Part shown: positions 18,716 through 31,062 of the stretch, piece by piece | How positions within the stretch are numbered: position 1 is the stretch's first letter | Layout: each line of letters starts with the position of its first letter | Assembly: GCF_008329585.1 (NCBI RefSeq) | Contig: NZ_NPKP01000001.1 | Coordinates: 682,001 to 746,000 of the forward strand | Length of the DNA stretch: 64,000 nucleotides | Source of the DNA: Mycolicibacterium sp. P9-22 | Lineage (GTDB): Bacteria > Actinomycetota > Actinomycetes > Mycobacteriales > Mycobacteriaceae | Reading direction: 5' to 3' | Notes under the pieces: model-generated | Database searches by the model: none | Seen by the model: only the letters and a program-made list of their open reading frames with translations | What the model was told of the DNA's origin: nothing | Program-made: the position numbers and the translations under genes

Positions 18716-19969
18716 TCAGTATTTTCCGAAGGTGAGCGCCACATTGTGCCCACCGAATCCGAACGAGTTGTTGATCGCGTACTTGTAGTCACCGGTACGG
18801 GGCTCGCCAGCCACCACGTCCAGATCGATCTCGGGGTCCAGATTCTTCAGGTTAAGCGTGGGCGGGATGATCCCGTCGCGCAAGGCGAACACTGTGAGAA
18901 TGGACTCCACAGCCCCTACCGCACCCACGGAGTGACCAAGCGCCGACTTCGGTGCGTACACCGCCGGCTTGTGGCCCTTCATCGCGTTGTTGATCGCCAC
19001 ACCCTCGGCGACGTCACCCACGCTGGTGCCGGTCGCGTGGGCGTTGATGTGGTCGATATCGCTCGGCTGCAGGCCCGCGAGCTGGATGGCCCGCGTCATC
19101 GCGTACCCGGCCTGCTCACCGTTGGGATCCGGCGCCACGATGTGGTAGCCGTCCGAGGTGACGCTGGCACCCATGATGCGGGCCAGGATGTTGGCGCCGC
19201 GCGCCTTGGCGTGCTCCTCGGTCTCGATGACCATCATCGCGGCACCCTCGCCGAACACGAAACCGTTGCGGTCCCGGTCGAACGGGCGGCAGGCGCCCGC
19301 CGGGTCATCGTTGGTGTTGGAGAGCACGATGCGCATCTGGGCGAAGCCCGCGATCGGCACCGCTTCGATCTTCGTCTCGACACCACCGCAGATGGCGATG
19401 TCCGCCTCGCCCAGCACGATGTTGCGCCATGCGTTGGCGATGCCCTCCGAACCCGATGCGCAGGCCGAGATCACCGTGCTGACACCGGCTTTGGCCTTAC
19501 GCTCGAGTCCGACGGCAGCGGCCGCGCCGTTGGGCATGTACATCTGCACCACCAAGGGTGAGACCGCCCGCAGGCCCTTGGCCCGCATGCCGTCGTAGGC
19601 GAAGACGAGTTCCTCGGCCGATCCCAGGCCGGTGCCGATGGAGACCATCAGCCGCTTGGGATCGACCTCGGGGGAGCCTGCGTTCTCCCATACCCGACGG
19701 CCGATGACCGTCGACATCTTCTGCAGGTAGGACAGGCGGCGCAGCTCGACCCGGTTCAGCTCACCGTCGAAGTCCTCGAGCAGATGGCCACCGATGCGCA
19801 CCGGCAGGTTGTACATCTCGATGAAATCGTCTTCGAGTGTCCGGATGCCGCTTTCACCTGCCAGCAGTTTCTTCCACGTCGTATCGGCGTCGGTCGCCAA
19901 CGCGGTCGTCATGGCTACGCCAGTGACGACCACGTTGGGAAGACCGTTCCCCGTCGAGAGCCCAGTCAC
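18716..19969 (-). CDS. kasB: Beta-ketoacyl-ACP synthase KasB
   Basis: This 417-residue KAS II-type condensing enzyme extends meromycolate chains in FAS-II. The Cys-His-His triad is visible: C in [10 protein letters not shown] in [10 protein letters not shown] and H in SALGHSVG. The chosen GTG has a GAGGTG ribosome site nine bases upstream and gives a length like that of M. tuberculosis KasB. A GTG 12 bases further upstream (19981) is also open. It is 55 bp downstream of kasA, which is clearly a paralogue. Confidence 0.93.
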   Translation of the reverse strand: MTGLSTGNGLPNVVVTGVAMTTALATDADTTWKKLLAGESGIRTLEDDFIEMYNLPVRIGGHLLEDFDGELNRVELRRLSYLQKMSTVIGRRVWENAGSPEVDPKRLMVSIGTGLGSAEELVFAYDGMRAKGLRAVSPLVVQMYMPNGAAAAVGLERKAKAGVSTVISACASGSEGIANAWRNIVLGEADIAICGGVETKIEAVPIAGFAQMRIVLSNTNDDPAGACRPFDRDRNGFVFGEGAAMMVIETEEHAKARGANILARIMGASVTSDGYHIVAPDPNGEQAGYAMTRAIQLAGLQPSDIDHINAHATGTSVGDVAEGVAINNAMKGHKPAVYAPKSALGHSVGAVGAVESILTVFALRDGIIPPTLNLKNLDPEIDLDVVAGEPRTGDYKYAINNSFGFGGHNVALTFGKY

Positions 19970-20036
19970 GCTGTTCCCCACCTCTTACTGCCACATTCCC
20001 GCCGAGGACTGTCCTCTGAATCCTCGGTAACGATTC

Positions 20037-21287
20037 TCAGTAACGTCCGAACGCCAATGCCACATTGTGGCCACCGAAACCGAACGAGTTGTTGATGGCG
20101 TACTGGTAGTCGCCATAACGAGGCTCGCCCGCAACAACATCGAGATCGATCTCAGGATCGGGGGTCTCGTAGTTGAGGGTCGGCGGAATGACACCGTCAC
20201 GCAGCGCCAGCACCGTCAGGATCGACTCGAGGGCGCCGACGGCACCGATCGAGTGGCCCAGTGCCGACTTCGGCGCGTACACCGCGGCGTGGTCGACCCC
20301 GGCGACGCGCAGCGCATTGGCCTCTGCGGTGTCGCCGATCGGAGTTGCCGTGGCATGCGCGTTGACATGCGAGATGTCCGACGGCGACAGGCCGGCGGTC
20401 TCCATTGCGCGCTTCATGGCTTGGCCGGCACGCAGGCCGTCCGCGGCCGGAGCCACCATGTGGAACGCATCGGAGGTGATACCTGCACCCATGATGCGGG
20501 CCAGCGGCTTGGCGCCACGAGCCAGGGCGTGCTCCTCGGTCTCGATGATCATGAGCGCACCGGCCTCACCGAACACGAAACCGTCACGATCCTTGTCGAA
20601 CGGACGCGAGGCGCCCTCGGGATCGTCGTTGCGGGTCGACATCGCACGCATCATCGAGAACGCCGCGATGGGCAGGGCCTCGATGGGGCCTTCGACGCCA
20701 CCGCAGACGGCGAAGTCCGCGTCACCCATGACGATCTGACGCCACGCGTGGGCAATGCCCTCCGAACCCGACGAACACGCCGACACCGGGGTGATGACCC
20801 CGGCGCGGGCGCCCAGCTCCAGACCGGCGACCGCGGCCGCGCCGTTGGGCATGACCATCTGGACGGCCAACGGGCTGACCTTGCGGATGCCGCCCTCGTT
20901 CATGGCGTCGTAGGTTTCGACGATCTTCTCGCCACCACCGAGCCCGGTGCCGATCACGACGGCGAACCGATCGGGATCGACCTCGGGTTTACCCGCTTTC
21001 TCCCACAGTCGCCGCGCCATCACCAGCGACATGCGCTGAACATAGGAATTGCGACGGAGCTCGACACGGGTCAGGTGGCTTTCGATGTCATCGACCAGGT
21101 GACCACCGATACGTACCGGCAGGTCCCATTTGTCGACAAAATCGTCGGTGAGCTCACGGATGCCGCTCTCGCCGGCCAGCAGACCCTTCCACGTGCCCTC
21201 GATATCCGAGGCGACGGCCGTAGTGGCCTCGACCGCGGTCACGACGACGTTAGGGAAACCGCCATTAGCAGTGGAAGGACGTGTCAC
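20037..21287 (-). CDS. kasA: Beta-ketoacyl-ACP synthase KasA
   Basis: This 416-residue condensing enzyme carries out the elongation step of FAS-II upstream of KasB and is the target of thiolactomycin-class inhibitors. The triad is C in [10 protein letters not shown] in [10 protein letters not shown] and H in SALGHSIG. It starts with GTG overlapping the acpM stop (GTGA at 21284-21287), so translation is coupled to the acyl carrier protein. Confidence 0.95.
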   Translation of the reverse strand: MTRPSTANGGFPNVVVTAVEATTAVASDIEGTWKGLLAGESGIRELTDDFVDKWDLPVRIGGHLVDDIESHLTRVELRRNSYVQRMSLVMARRLWEKAGKPEVDPDRFAVVIGTGLGGGEKIVETYDAMNEGGIRKVSPLAVQMVMPNGAAAVAGLELGARAGVITPVSACSSGSEGIAHAWRQIVMGDADFAVCGGVEGPIEALPIAAFSMMRAMSTRNDDPEGASRPFDKDRDGFVFGEAGALMIIETEEHALARGAKPLARIMGAGITSDAFHMVAPAADGLRAGQAMKRAMETAGLSPSDISHVNAHATATPIGDTAEANALRVAGVDHAAVYAPKSALGHSIGAVGALESILTVLALRDGVIPPTLNYETPDPEIDLDVVAGEPRYGDYQYAINNSFGFGGHNVALAFGRY

Positions 21288-21574
21288 TGTGCGAACTTCT
21301 CGCGCAGTGCGGCGGCAGCCTCGGGGTTCTCTTCTTCCAGCTTCTGGATGTAGGAGACGACGTCACCGACGGTGCGCAGGCCGGCCAGATCCTCATCGGG
21401 GATCTTCACGCCGTACTTGTCCTCGGTCTGGACGGCGATCTCCACCATCGACAGCGAGTCGATGTCCAGGTCGTCGACGAAGGACTTCTCCATCGTGACC
21501 TCGGAGGGCTCGATGCCGGTGACCTCTTCGATGATCTCGGCGAGGCCGGCGATGATTTCTTCTTGGTTGGCCAC
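21284..21574 (-). CDS. acpM: Meromycolate acyl carrier protein AcpM
   Basis: This 96-residue acidic acyl carrier protein carries the phosphopantetheine attachment Ser in [10 protein letters not shown] (S40). The C-terminal extension beyond a normal 78-residue ACP ([17 protein letters not shown]) is typical of mycobacterial AcpM. It holds growing meromycolate chains for KasA, KasB and partners. AAGAAGGAG lies just upstream of the ATG. Confidence 0.95.
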   Translation of the reverse strand: MANQEEIIAGLAEIIEEVTGIEPSEVTMEKSFVDDLDIDSLSMVEIAVQTEDKYGVKIPDEDLAGLRTVGDVVSYIQKLEEENPEAAAALREKFAQ

Positions 21575-21649
21575 AATGGCTCCTTCTTGTTACGGCACTC
21601 CGGCTGTCGGAGTGAGGTTGAACGTCTTATCGGGCCGTGCTACCCGGAC

Positions 21650-22573
21650 TCAGAGCTCGGCGAGTCCGTCCAGGTCTGACGGGGCCTTCACCGCATGTGT
21701 CGGTGTGCCCTTCAGTTCTCGTTTGGCGATGCCGACCAGGGTGCCCGCGGGCGGGAACTCCACGATGGCCGTCACCTCCAGACCGCGCAGCGTCTCGTTG
21801 CACAGATCCCAGCGCACCGGCCGGGTCATCTGGGCGACGAGCTTGGTCATCGCGTCGGCGGCCGAATCGACCGGCTTGCCGTCGGCGTTGGACAGCAGCG
21901 TCGCGGTGGGCTCATTGGTGGCCACGGTGGCGGCGGCCGCGGCGTAGCCCTCGGCGGCGGGCGCCATGTAGTGGGTGTGGAATGCGCCGGCGGTGGCCAG
22001 CACGCGCACCCGGGCCTTGGCCGGCGGATCCTCGGCGAGCTTCTCCAGCGCCGCGACCGCGCCGGCGGCGACGATCTGGCCGGCGGCGTTGCGGTTGGCC
22101 GGGATCAGGTCGAGGGACTCCAGGCGGGCCAGCACCTCGGCCTCGTCGCCACCGAGCACGGCGGCCATCCCGGTCGGCTCCAGTGCACAGGCCTTGGCCA
22201 TTTCCGCGCCGCGGGTGGCGGCCAGCTTGACCGCGTCATCGGCGGAGATGACGCCGGCGATGGCGTAGGCCGCGATCTCGCCGACCGAATGCCCGGCGAC
22301 GGCGGCGGCCTTGCCGGCGATGAGGCCGCGCTTGGTCAGTTCTTCGTGGGCCAGCAGGGTCGCGGCCACCACCAGGGGCTGGGTCACCGCGGTATCGGTG
22401 ATCTCCTCGGCGGTCGCGGTGGTGCCCAGGCGTGCCAGGTCCAGTCCGCTGATCTCCGACCACGTGCTCAGTCGGTCAGCCGCACCGGGCAGCTCCAACC
22501 ACGGGGTGAGCATGCCGGGGGTCTGAGAGCCCTGTCCGGGCGCAAGCAGAGCGAGCACAGTCTTTGGGGGCAC
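21650..22573 (-). CDS. fabD: Malonyl-CoA:ACP transacylase FabD
   Basis: This 307-residue transacylase loads malonyl groups onto AcpM. It has the N-terminal LLAPGQGSQTPGM motif, the nucleophile Ser in GHSVGE (about residue 97), and His in AFHTHYM (about 203). It is first of the FAS-II operon, directly after the mabR-type operator. A GTG at 22558 (valine 6) would match the M. tuberculosis start by homology. Neither start has a clear ribosome site, so the true start is open. Confidence 0.93.
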   Translation of the reverse strand: MPPKTVLALLAPGQGSQTPGMLTPWLELPGAADRLSTWSEISGLDLARLGTTATAEEITDTAVTQPLVVAATLLAHEELTKRGLIAGKAAAVAGHSVGEIAAYAIAGVISADDAVKLAATRGAEMAKACALEPTGMAAVLGGDEAEVLARLESLDLIPANRNAAGQIVAAGAVAALEKLAEDPPAKARVRVLATAGAFHTHYMAPAAEGYAAAAATVATNEPTATLLSNADGKPVDSAADAMTKLVAQMTRPVRWDLCNETLRGLEVTAIVEFPPAGTLVGIAKRELKGTPTHAVKAPSDLDGLAEL

Positions 22574-22615
22574 GGATTAAGAAAACACTGTGAGTGGCCC
22601 CTAGCGCGGTGTAAG

Positions 22616-22660
22616 AGATTATGAACCTTGTCTTATTCTTTTGTGGAGTTTCCACAAAAG
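22616..22660 (-). promoter_or_regulatory. FAS-II promoter with MabR-type palindromic operator
   Basis: A 10-3-10 inverted repeat (CTTTTGTGGA, GTT, TCCACAAAAG) occupies 22638-22660. Its outer part reads TTTTGT, nine bases, ACAAAA, which is the MabR operator type as I recall it from the literature. On the minus strand TAATCT at 22621-22616 fits a -10 element, so the palindrome would cover the -35 region of the fabD promoter. Confidence 0.65.
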
Positions 22661-22703
22661 AGCACGTGACGCGACCGTGCCGAGACCTGACCGCGATCCG
22701 GGC

Positions 22704-23996
22704 TCACGGGTTGTAGCCACCCCAGCGGGTGACCTGTTGTCCACTCGACGCCGCTGAATAGCCGTTTTGCGAGCTGAAGTGGCTTGCGTCACCTTTGAGC
22801 CGTCCCACCGTCGTGGCGACCCGCAGGACATACGCATCGCGGGGGACCGTCGGATCACGGCCGGTGAAGTCGGTGATCCGTTTGAGGCGATAGCGCACGG
22901 TGTTTGGATGAACCGTCAATTTGCGGGCGCAGGCCTCTATGGCCCCCCCGGAGTCGAGGTAGGCGTCGAGGGTCTTGGCGAGTGCGGGGTCGGCATCGGC
23001 GAGCGGGCGCATCACCTCGGTCGCCAGCACCGCGACGGCGTGCGGATCGCCGAGCAGGGCCCGCTCGGGGAGCAGTTCGCGCGACGACACCGGGCGCGGT
23101 GCGCCACTCCAGCCGGCGACGGCGTTCATCCCGGCGATGGCCTCGGCCGCGCTGCGGTGGGCCGCACCCAGGGTCGGCACCGTCGGCCCGATCACGACCG
23201 GCCCGTCGCCGAACACGTTCATCAGCTCGGACAGGAACCGTTCGGTCGGTGACAGCCCGCCGGTGACGATGGTGACCAGCCAGGTGCCGTGTATATCCGA
23301 CAACGCCGAGCGGCCGCATTTTCTGGCCGCGGCGTGCACGTCGTCGCCGGTCTGTTCGATCCGATCGGGGCGCGGCAGCCCGACGATGACGGTGGCCGGG
23401 GCGGTCGCGTCCCAGTTCAGCGCCGCCGCCTGGGACTGCAGGGCGGGCCCCATATCCCCGCGGACCACGGCGTCGACCAGGTTGGCCTCCATCCGGGTGT
23501 CCCAGGCACCGCGCGCCTCGGCCTGATCGGCGTAGGCGGTGGCGGCGGCGAACGCCAGGTCGCGGCTGTACCGCAGGATGCCCGCGGTCAGCGCCGTCAG
23601 CTGCTGCTCGTTGCGGGCCAGCAGGGGCACGACTTCTTCGAAGTACTCCATGGTGACGCGCACCATTTCCACCGACTGGCGCAGCGCGACGCGCCGGCGC
23701 AGGTCCTGGGGTACCACCTCGAAGGCCTGGGCGGTGTAGCCGACGTCGCTGTTGGGATCGCGCATCCACTCCACGAAGTTGATCACCGCGGTCTGCACGA
23801 CCAGCTGCACGCTGGCGCGCTGGGAAGCCTCCAGGTCGGCGAAGAACGGCAGCCGGGTCTCCAAGGCGTGCACCGCTTCGGTCGCCAGCCGCCCGGAGTA
23901 CTGCTTGAGGCGGCGCAGCGCCGACTCGGGAACGCTCTGCAGCACTTCCAGCGTCGACGCCGGCGGCGGGGCAAACCGGTTGTCGGGCATCCCCAA
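22704..23996 (-). CDS. mabR: PucR-family regulator of FAS-II (MabR)
   Basis: This 430-residue regulator has a C-terminal PucR-type helix-turn-helix (ACARKLTVHPNTVRYRLKRITDFTGRD, about residues 358-384) and a GGDEF-like/sensory N-terminal part. The counterpart Rv2242 binds the fabD promoter and controls mycolate synthesis in response to acyl-CoA. It lies 130 bp upstream of fabD on the same strand, with a matching operator between. A second ATG two codons downstream of the first is an alternative start. Confidence 0.88.
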   Translation of the reverse strand: MGMPDNRFAPPPASTLEVLQSVPESALRRLKQYSGRLATEAVHALETRLPFFADLEASQRASVQLVVQTAVINFVEWMRDPNSDVGYTAQAFEVVPQDLRRRVALRQSVEMVRVTMEYFEEVVPLLARNEQQLTALTAGILRYSRDLAFAAATAYADQAEARGAWDTRMEANLVDAVVRGDMGPALQSQAAALNWDATAPATVIVGLPRPDRIEQTGDDVHAAARKCGRSALSDIHGTWLVTIVTGGLSPTERFLSELMNVFGDGPVVIGPTVPTLGAAHRSAAEAIAGMNAVAGWSGAPRPVSSRELLPERALLGDPHAVAVLATEVMRPLADADPALAKTLDAYLDSGGAIEACARKLTVHPNTVRYRLKRITDFTGRDPTVPRDAYVLRVATTVGRLKGDASHFSSQNGYSAASSGQQVTRWGGYNP

Positions 23997-24037
23997 AAGA
24001 TACGCCTGCTCTTTGTATGGATCCGTTCATCAGCGAT

Positions 24038-24078
24038 TGTGGAGCGTCAGCCGCAATGATTGCGGCTGACGCTCCACA
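24038..24078. terminator. Near-perfect 20-bp palindromic terminator after aceE
   Basis: Bases 24038-24057 are exactly complementary to 24059-24078 around a single central base, so the loop must open to about seven bases. The stem extends further with one bulge (AGCGAT on each side). It lies just after the aceE stop and upstream of mabR, so it should separate the two tandem genes. Confidence 0.65.
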
Positions 24079-24083
24079 GATCG

Positions 24084-26873
<2,790 letters not shown>

Positions 26874-27025
26874 CTACGGCTCCTCGGTTGAAAGGTGCTT
26901 GGTGTCGGATAATTGATGCTTGTGGCACCCTCTATCGTCCCCCTATCCTGCCGCAGATCACCGGGCGGGGTTGCCTACCGCAATGATCTGCCCATCGTGG
27001 CGTCGAACCGGTAAGTTTGGCCGCG

Positions 27026-27607
27026 ATGCTGAACAGTTGGCGGAGGTCCGCGGCACCGACGCGGATGCGCATGGCTGCGCTGGCACTGGGCGCGCCCGCG
27101 GGCCTGGCCCTGATCGTGGTGGGGTGCGCAAGTGTCACCAGCGGTACCGCCACCCTGGACAAGGCCGACGCGCCGATCTACCAGGCGTCGGTGTCCGCAT
27201 CGATCGCCGAGTCGGCGGCAAGCTCGAGCGCCAGGGAGTCCGAGCGTCAGGTATCCCTCACCAATCAAGCCGTGCACACCTCGTGCGAGGCGATCAGCAA
27301 CAGCAGCGCGGACGCCATCAGTTCGGTCAACGGATACGTCGACGCGTACAACCAGGACGCCGACGTTGCGGCCACCGCCGGCCCGGCGATCGCCGCGCTG
27401 AACGGCAGCGCCGACCTGGTCTCGGGCAGCCTGTCCGATCCGTTGGGGCCCGAATTGAGCGGCGCGTTGACGCGCTGGGTCGATGCCGCGCGGGCGGTGG
27501 CCTCGGCGATCGAGACGGATATCGGCCCGAGTCCGTTCAATGACGCGATCAACGAACTGAACGATTCCCGGACGGTGGCGCTCGACCTGTGCGACGCGGC
27601 CTATTGA
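27026..27607 (+). CDS. Exported lipoprotein of unknown function
   Basis: A 193-residue protein with a basic N-terminus, a hydrophobic segment and a lipobox (VVGCAS) is followed by a Ser/Ala-rich linker and a mostly helical domain. Three cysteines lie in the mature part besides the lipidated one. It is divergent from aceE, as in M. tuberculosis (Rv2240c position, memory). A TTG at 27017 is an alternative start. No known domain is visible. Confidence 0.7.
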   Translation: MLNSWRRSAAPTRMRMAALALGAPAGLALIVVGCASVTSGTATLDKADAPIYQASVSASIAESAASSSARESERQVSLTNQAVHTSCEAISNSSADAISSVNGYVDAYNQDADVAATAGPAIAALNGSADLVSGSLSDPLGPELSGALTRWVDAARAVASAIETDIGPSPFNDAINELNDSRTVALDLCDAAY

Positions 27608-27717
27608 CGAACTCGGTCAAAGTTGCCGCCAGTGGGCGGCTACCACAACACGACGTGCGACGATAATGCTCCAGAAGTTCGGAGGCACACACGAGGCAGG
27701 ATGAGGGAGGACAGAAG

Positions 27718-28152
27718 GTGGTCGCGGCGGGGAAGGATTCTGACCCGAACTACGCCCAGAAATTGGGCATTGCCAAGGGGCAGGTCGTCCAGGAGTTGGG
27801 CTGGGACGAAGACACCGATGACGACATCCGGGCCGATATCGAGGATGTCAGCGGCGGTGAGATGCTCGACGAGGAGTCCGACGAGGTGGTCGACGTCGTC
27901 CTGCTCTGGTGGCGCGATGACGACGGTGACCTGGTGGACCGGCTGATGGACGCCATCACCCCGCTCGCCGATGACGGCGTGATCTGGGTGGTGACACCGA
28001 AGACCGGCAAGCCCGGCCACGTGCAGCCCGCCGAGATCGCCGAGTCCGCGCCCACCGCGGGACTCATGCAGACCTCATCGGCCAACCTGGGCAACTGGAT
28101 CGCCAGCCGGCTGGTGCAGCCGAAGTCCAAGGCCGTCACGAAGCAACGGTAG
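27718..28152 (+). CDS. DUF3052 family protein
   Basis: This 144-residue actinobacterial protein has the DUF3052 pattern: KLGIAKGQVVQELGWDEDTDDDIR, an acidic segment, then VVLLWWRDDDGDLVDRLMDA. Function is unknown. It starts with GTG after GGGAGGACAGAAG, and ends 4 bp before ahpE, so the two are cotranscribed. The M. tuberculosis order (Rv2239c-ahpE, memory) is the same. Confidence 0.85.
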   Translation: MVAAGKDSDPNYAQKLGIAKGQVVQELGWDEDTDDDIRADIEDVSGGEMLDEESDEVVDVVLLWWRDDDGDLVDRLMDAITPLADDGVIWVVTPKTGKPGHVQPAEIAESAPTAGLMQTSSANLGNWIASRLVQPKSKAVTKQR

Positions 28153-28156
28153 AGCT

Positions 28157-28618
28157 GTGCTCGCTGTCGGCGACAGCGCGCCGGACTTCACGCTCAAGGA
28201 CCAGCACGGCCGCGCTGTCACGCTGTCCGGGCTGCGGGACAAGAATGTGCTGCTGGTGTTCTTCCCACTGGCGTTCACCGGTGTGTGTCAGGGCGAACTC
28301 GGGGAGATCCGCGACCAGCTGCCCGAGTACCAGAACGATGACACCGCGGTGCTCACCATCTCGGTGGGGCCGCCGCCCACCCACAAGATCTGGGCCATCG
28401 AGAACGGGTTCCTGTTCCCCGTGCTGTCCGATTTCTGGCCGCACGGTGCGGTGACGCAGTCCTACGGAGTGTTCAACGCCGACGCCGGCTACCCGAACCG
28501 GGGCACCTTCGCCGTCGATCGAGACGGGGTCATCCGTTTCGCCGAGATGATGCAGCCCGGGGAGTTGCGCGACCAGTTGGTCTGGCAGCAGGCGTTGAGC
28601 GCCTTGCGAGGCACTTGA
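28157..28618 (+). CDS. ahpE: One-Cys peroxiredoxin AhpE
   Basis: This 153-residue peroxiredoxin has the peroxidatic Cys44 in PLAFTGVCQGEL and the conserved Arg in the C-terminal part. No second (resolving) cysteine is present, as in M. tuberculosis AhpE, which is reduced by mycoredoxin and mycothiol. It removes hydroperoxides and peroxynitrite in the cytoplasm. It starts with GTG directly after the DUF3052 gene. Confidence 0.92.
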   Translation: MLAVGDSAPDFTLKDQHGRAVTLSGLRDKNVLLVFFPLAFTGVCQGELGEIRDQLPEYQNDDTAVLTISVGPPPTHKIWAIENGFLFPVLSDFWPHGAVTQSYGVFNADAGYPNRGTFAVDRDGVIRFAEMMQPGELRDQLVWQQALSALRGT

Positions 28619-28662
28619 GGATTTCACCGCAGGCGGGCACGACGTGTAAGTTGCCTGCGACG

Positions 28663-28737
28663 GGGCGCGTAGCTCAGTGGTAGAGCTCTGGTTTTACACA
28701 CCAGCGGTCGGCGGTTCGATACCGTCCGCGCCCACCA
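28663..28737 (+). tRNA. tRNA-Val (anticodon TAC)
   Basis: A complete cloverleaf can be drawn. The acceptor GGGCGCG (28663-28669) pairs with CGCGCCC (28727-28733), the D arm is GCTC/GAGC, and the anticodon stem is CTGGT/ACCAG with anticodon TAC at 28695-28697. The T arm carries TTCGATA. The CCA end is encoded (28735-28737). The DNA downstream is a mobile element, so this gene is a candidate integration site. Confidence 0.95.
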
Positions 28738-28755
28738 TCAAAACTCCTGGTCATT

Positions 28756-28782
28756 GGGTTTTGGCTCGGATTCCCAAAACCC
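28756..28782 (+). terminator. Hairpin downstream of tRNA-Val
   Basis: GGGTTTTGG (28756-28764) pairs with CCAAAACCC (28774-28782) around a 9-base loop, 19 bases after the tRNA. It could terminate the tRNA transcript. Confidence 0.5.
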
Positions 28783-29139
28783 CCGTTGTGCCAAGAATGT
28801 GCCAGGTGGTTGCTTCGTTGAGGGCTGGTCAGGATTCCGGGTGTTTGACTAGCACTGCTTCGCCAACGGGGTGGAGTGAGCAACGCGGGCCGGCGCGGCG
28901 CTTGACTGTGAACGGCCAAATCGCGGTAACGGCAGTGAGCGTGTCAGCGAGAAGGTGTCATCGGTCTGGCAGTCGCTGGGTTACAACGAACCGCCCAATT
29001 CGAGCCAGCGGCACGGTCTGTTTGTGGTGTATCCAACTCTTGGACAGCCTGTGATGCTAACGAGAGCACGGGCCTGGCCCCTGATCTCCAACGCACATGG
29101 GGATGGGGGTCTGTGGGTGCGCGCACGGCAGGCGGGATG
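28783..29139. other. Non-coding stretch between tRNA-Val and the defence operon
   Basis: I see no convincing gene in these 357 bases. Short frames exist on both strands but none has a good start site or protein-like composition. The stretch probably holds the left attachment region of the element. Confidence 0.4.
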
Positions 29140-31062
29140 CTAGCTGTCGTCGTCGACGCGGTCGATTGGCGTAACACTCGCTAAGCCTGGGTGACGGACC
29201 GTCGCGACGGTGGGATGGTCATAATCAAAACGCAGATCTTGCCATCGTTTCGAAATGTCGGTCGGGATGTCGTTGTCTGCCACGATTACTTGCATGTTGT
29301 TTCCGTAACTCTCAGCCAGGATATCTAGCTGTCGATATAATTCGTTCACCATCTGGGAGTTTTGACTGCCTATCGACTTACGCGGCGAGTCGAGTATGAG
29401 CAGCGTGGGGTAGTTCGTCTCCCGTTCTCGCAGAGCGGTAGCCAATACCGTTACCCAATATGCCGTAACCAGAGCGGTAGTGATTCCTCCGGTACTTAAC
29501 TTGTCGAATCTCAAACCGTTCACAAATGGCAAGAAGTTTTTCTTATCGATGAACGCGCTCGTGACAGAGGGCACGCCGATTTGTGTAACCATATCTTGAT
29601 AGTCGGCACTTAAAGCTTCAAGGAGGCGAGCTCTCGTCTGCGCGAGTGCATCTTCGGCTTCTTCGCGTAAGACTCGCGCCTCGGTGAGTTGTCCTTCGGC
29701 AGCAATACGAGTGGAGGCAAGATCGGCCGCGCGATCCCATTGGCGGAGGACAACTTCCATTGACGACACGACGGCGTCGGCACGCGCAATTTCGGATGAG
29801 GCGTCGGCGTACTGTTCTAGTCGCGGACTCACGAAAAACTTGGTGCGTTCATCCAAAAGCGCTTCCAATTTCGAAAGGTTTTCCTGAGCGGCCTGCTGAC
29901 GGTGATGCAGAACGCCTAGGTTCGACATTGCAGAGTCAATAAGCGTCTCAACCTCGCCGATCTGCGCATCGAGACGCTGCGATTCGTATTCGGATCGCCG
30001 AGTCAATAGTGCATTGGGAACCGGTTCGTGCTGCAAGCATAAGGTGCACGTACCTGGCTCTGTCTTTCGATCGGCGATGGACTGGGCGCATCGCGGACAC
30101 ATTATGAAGTCGATGGGAGCAAGCAAGCTGGAAGCCTGTTCGGCACGTACGATCTCGTTTTGCCGCGTTCGTAGGCGTGCCAGGAGTCGAAGTTGCTCTT
30201 CCCTGGCTAGCTCGAAATCTTGCTGATCCGAGTGGAGCCTGGCTACCTCGGCGCGGCCCTCGAGCACAAGGTCTCTAACTACACTAACTTCGTTACGAAC
30301 CGACTTGGCCTCGCGCTCCAGGGCAGCTAGCTGTTCTTCAGCGTTCTCTCTAAGCCTCTGCTCGTGTCTTATAGCAGCTTCGACCTCAGCGCGTCTGCTT
30401 GTCCTGCTGTCGTTCAAAAAATTGATAACGAGTTGTTCCTCGTTGGACGCGAGCGACAATTGCGTTTCCGCGTCGAGCTCTGCCTTCTTAAGGTTGAGCA
30501 CCGTGCTGTCTGTCAGGCCGAAAAGGAGTTCGAAAGTAGCCTTCCTGCTCGGTTCAGCGTAGGTGTCGTTATTTCGCGCAATGCTTCTGTCTATTTCGCG
30601 TTGTTCCACATAGACGAACGACCATATCGAATTGAAAGTTATCCGGCTGGACCGAGTTTTAGAAGTTGAGAAAGCAGTCGTAGGAAGTCCCATAGCCGTC
30701 ATCAAGTAGTCGCTCACGCACCATTGGTCGCTTTTCCCTGTTTGAATAGGTACGGGCCCTAGCTTTACGCCACTTGTTATGTCAAAAATTTCGACATAAT
30801 TTGATCCATTTGTTACGTCGCGCGTCAGCTCATATTTGTTCTCTTCAATTCTGATCGTTACTCTAACCCTTGTAACTTGATCTCGAACCACTGGAGCTAA
30901 ACGGGCACGGCCACCCATCGCGAACTTAATAGTCTCGAAAAGGGTGCTTTTGCCAACGCCAACTGGTCCGCTGAGTACTGTTAATGGGCCTGAAAAGTCG
31001 TAACGTGTGGGTCCTGCCGCCGTTTCAAGTTCGACCGAATCAATTCGTAGTCGTATACTCAT
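29140..31062 (-). CDS. SMC/Rad50-like ABC ATPase with zinc hook (ABC-3C ATPase)
   Basis: This 640-residue protein has the layout of a small SMC/Rad50-type ATPase. It has a Walker A (GPVGVGKST, residues 32-40) and a heptad-rich coiled coil (about 190-320). A CxxC...CxxC zinc hook follows (C322, C325, C339, C342), then a second coiled coil (about 350-490). The C-terminal half has a signature-like KLSTGG (521-526) and a Walker B (LLILDSP, 554-560). The usual glutamate after the Walker B Asp is Ser, a change common in ABC-three-component ATPases. It is last of three genes joined by 4-bp overlaps. GC content is clearly lower than in flanking genes, which suggests transfer. Probable role: DNA sensing or motor part of a defence system. 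Confidence 0.75.
   Translation of the reverse strand: MSIRLRIDSVELETAAGPTRYDFSGPLTVLSGPVGVGKSTLFETIKFAMGGRARLAPVVRDQVTRVRVTIRIEENKYELTRDVTNGSNYVEIFDITSGVKLGPVPIQTGKSDQWCVSDYLMTAMGLPTTAFSTSKTRSSRITFNSIWSFVYVEQREIDRSIARNNDTYAEPSRKATFELLFGLTDSTVLNLKKAELDAETQLSLASNEEQLVINFLNDSRTSRRAEVEAAIRHEQRLRENAEEQLAALEREAKSVRNEVSVVRDLVLEGRAEVARLHSDQQDFELAREEQLRLLARLRTRQNEIVRAEQASSLLAPIDFIMCPRCAQSIADRKTEPGTCTLCLQHEPVPNALLTRRSEYESQRLDAQIGEVETLIDSAMSNLGVLHHRQQAAQENLSKLEALLDERTKFFVSPRLEQYADASSEIARADAVVSSMEVVLRQWDRAADLASTRIAAEGQLTEARVLREEAEDALAQTRARLLEALSADYQDMVTQIGVPSVTSAFIDKKNFLPFVNGLRFDKLSTGGITTALVTAYWVTVLATALRERETNYPTLLILDSPRKSIGSQNSQMVNELYRQLDILAESYGNNMQVIVADNDIPTDISKRWQDLRFDYDHPTVATVRHPGLASVTPIDRVDDDS

Noticed and set aside
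28677..29054. 125-codon plus-strand frame beginning inside tRNA-Val
   Set aside because: It starts within the tRNA and has no protein-like composition.
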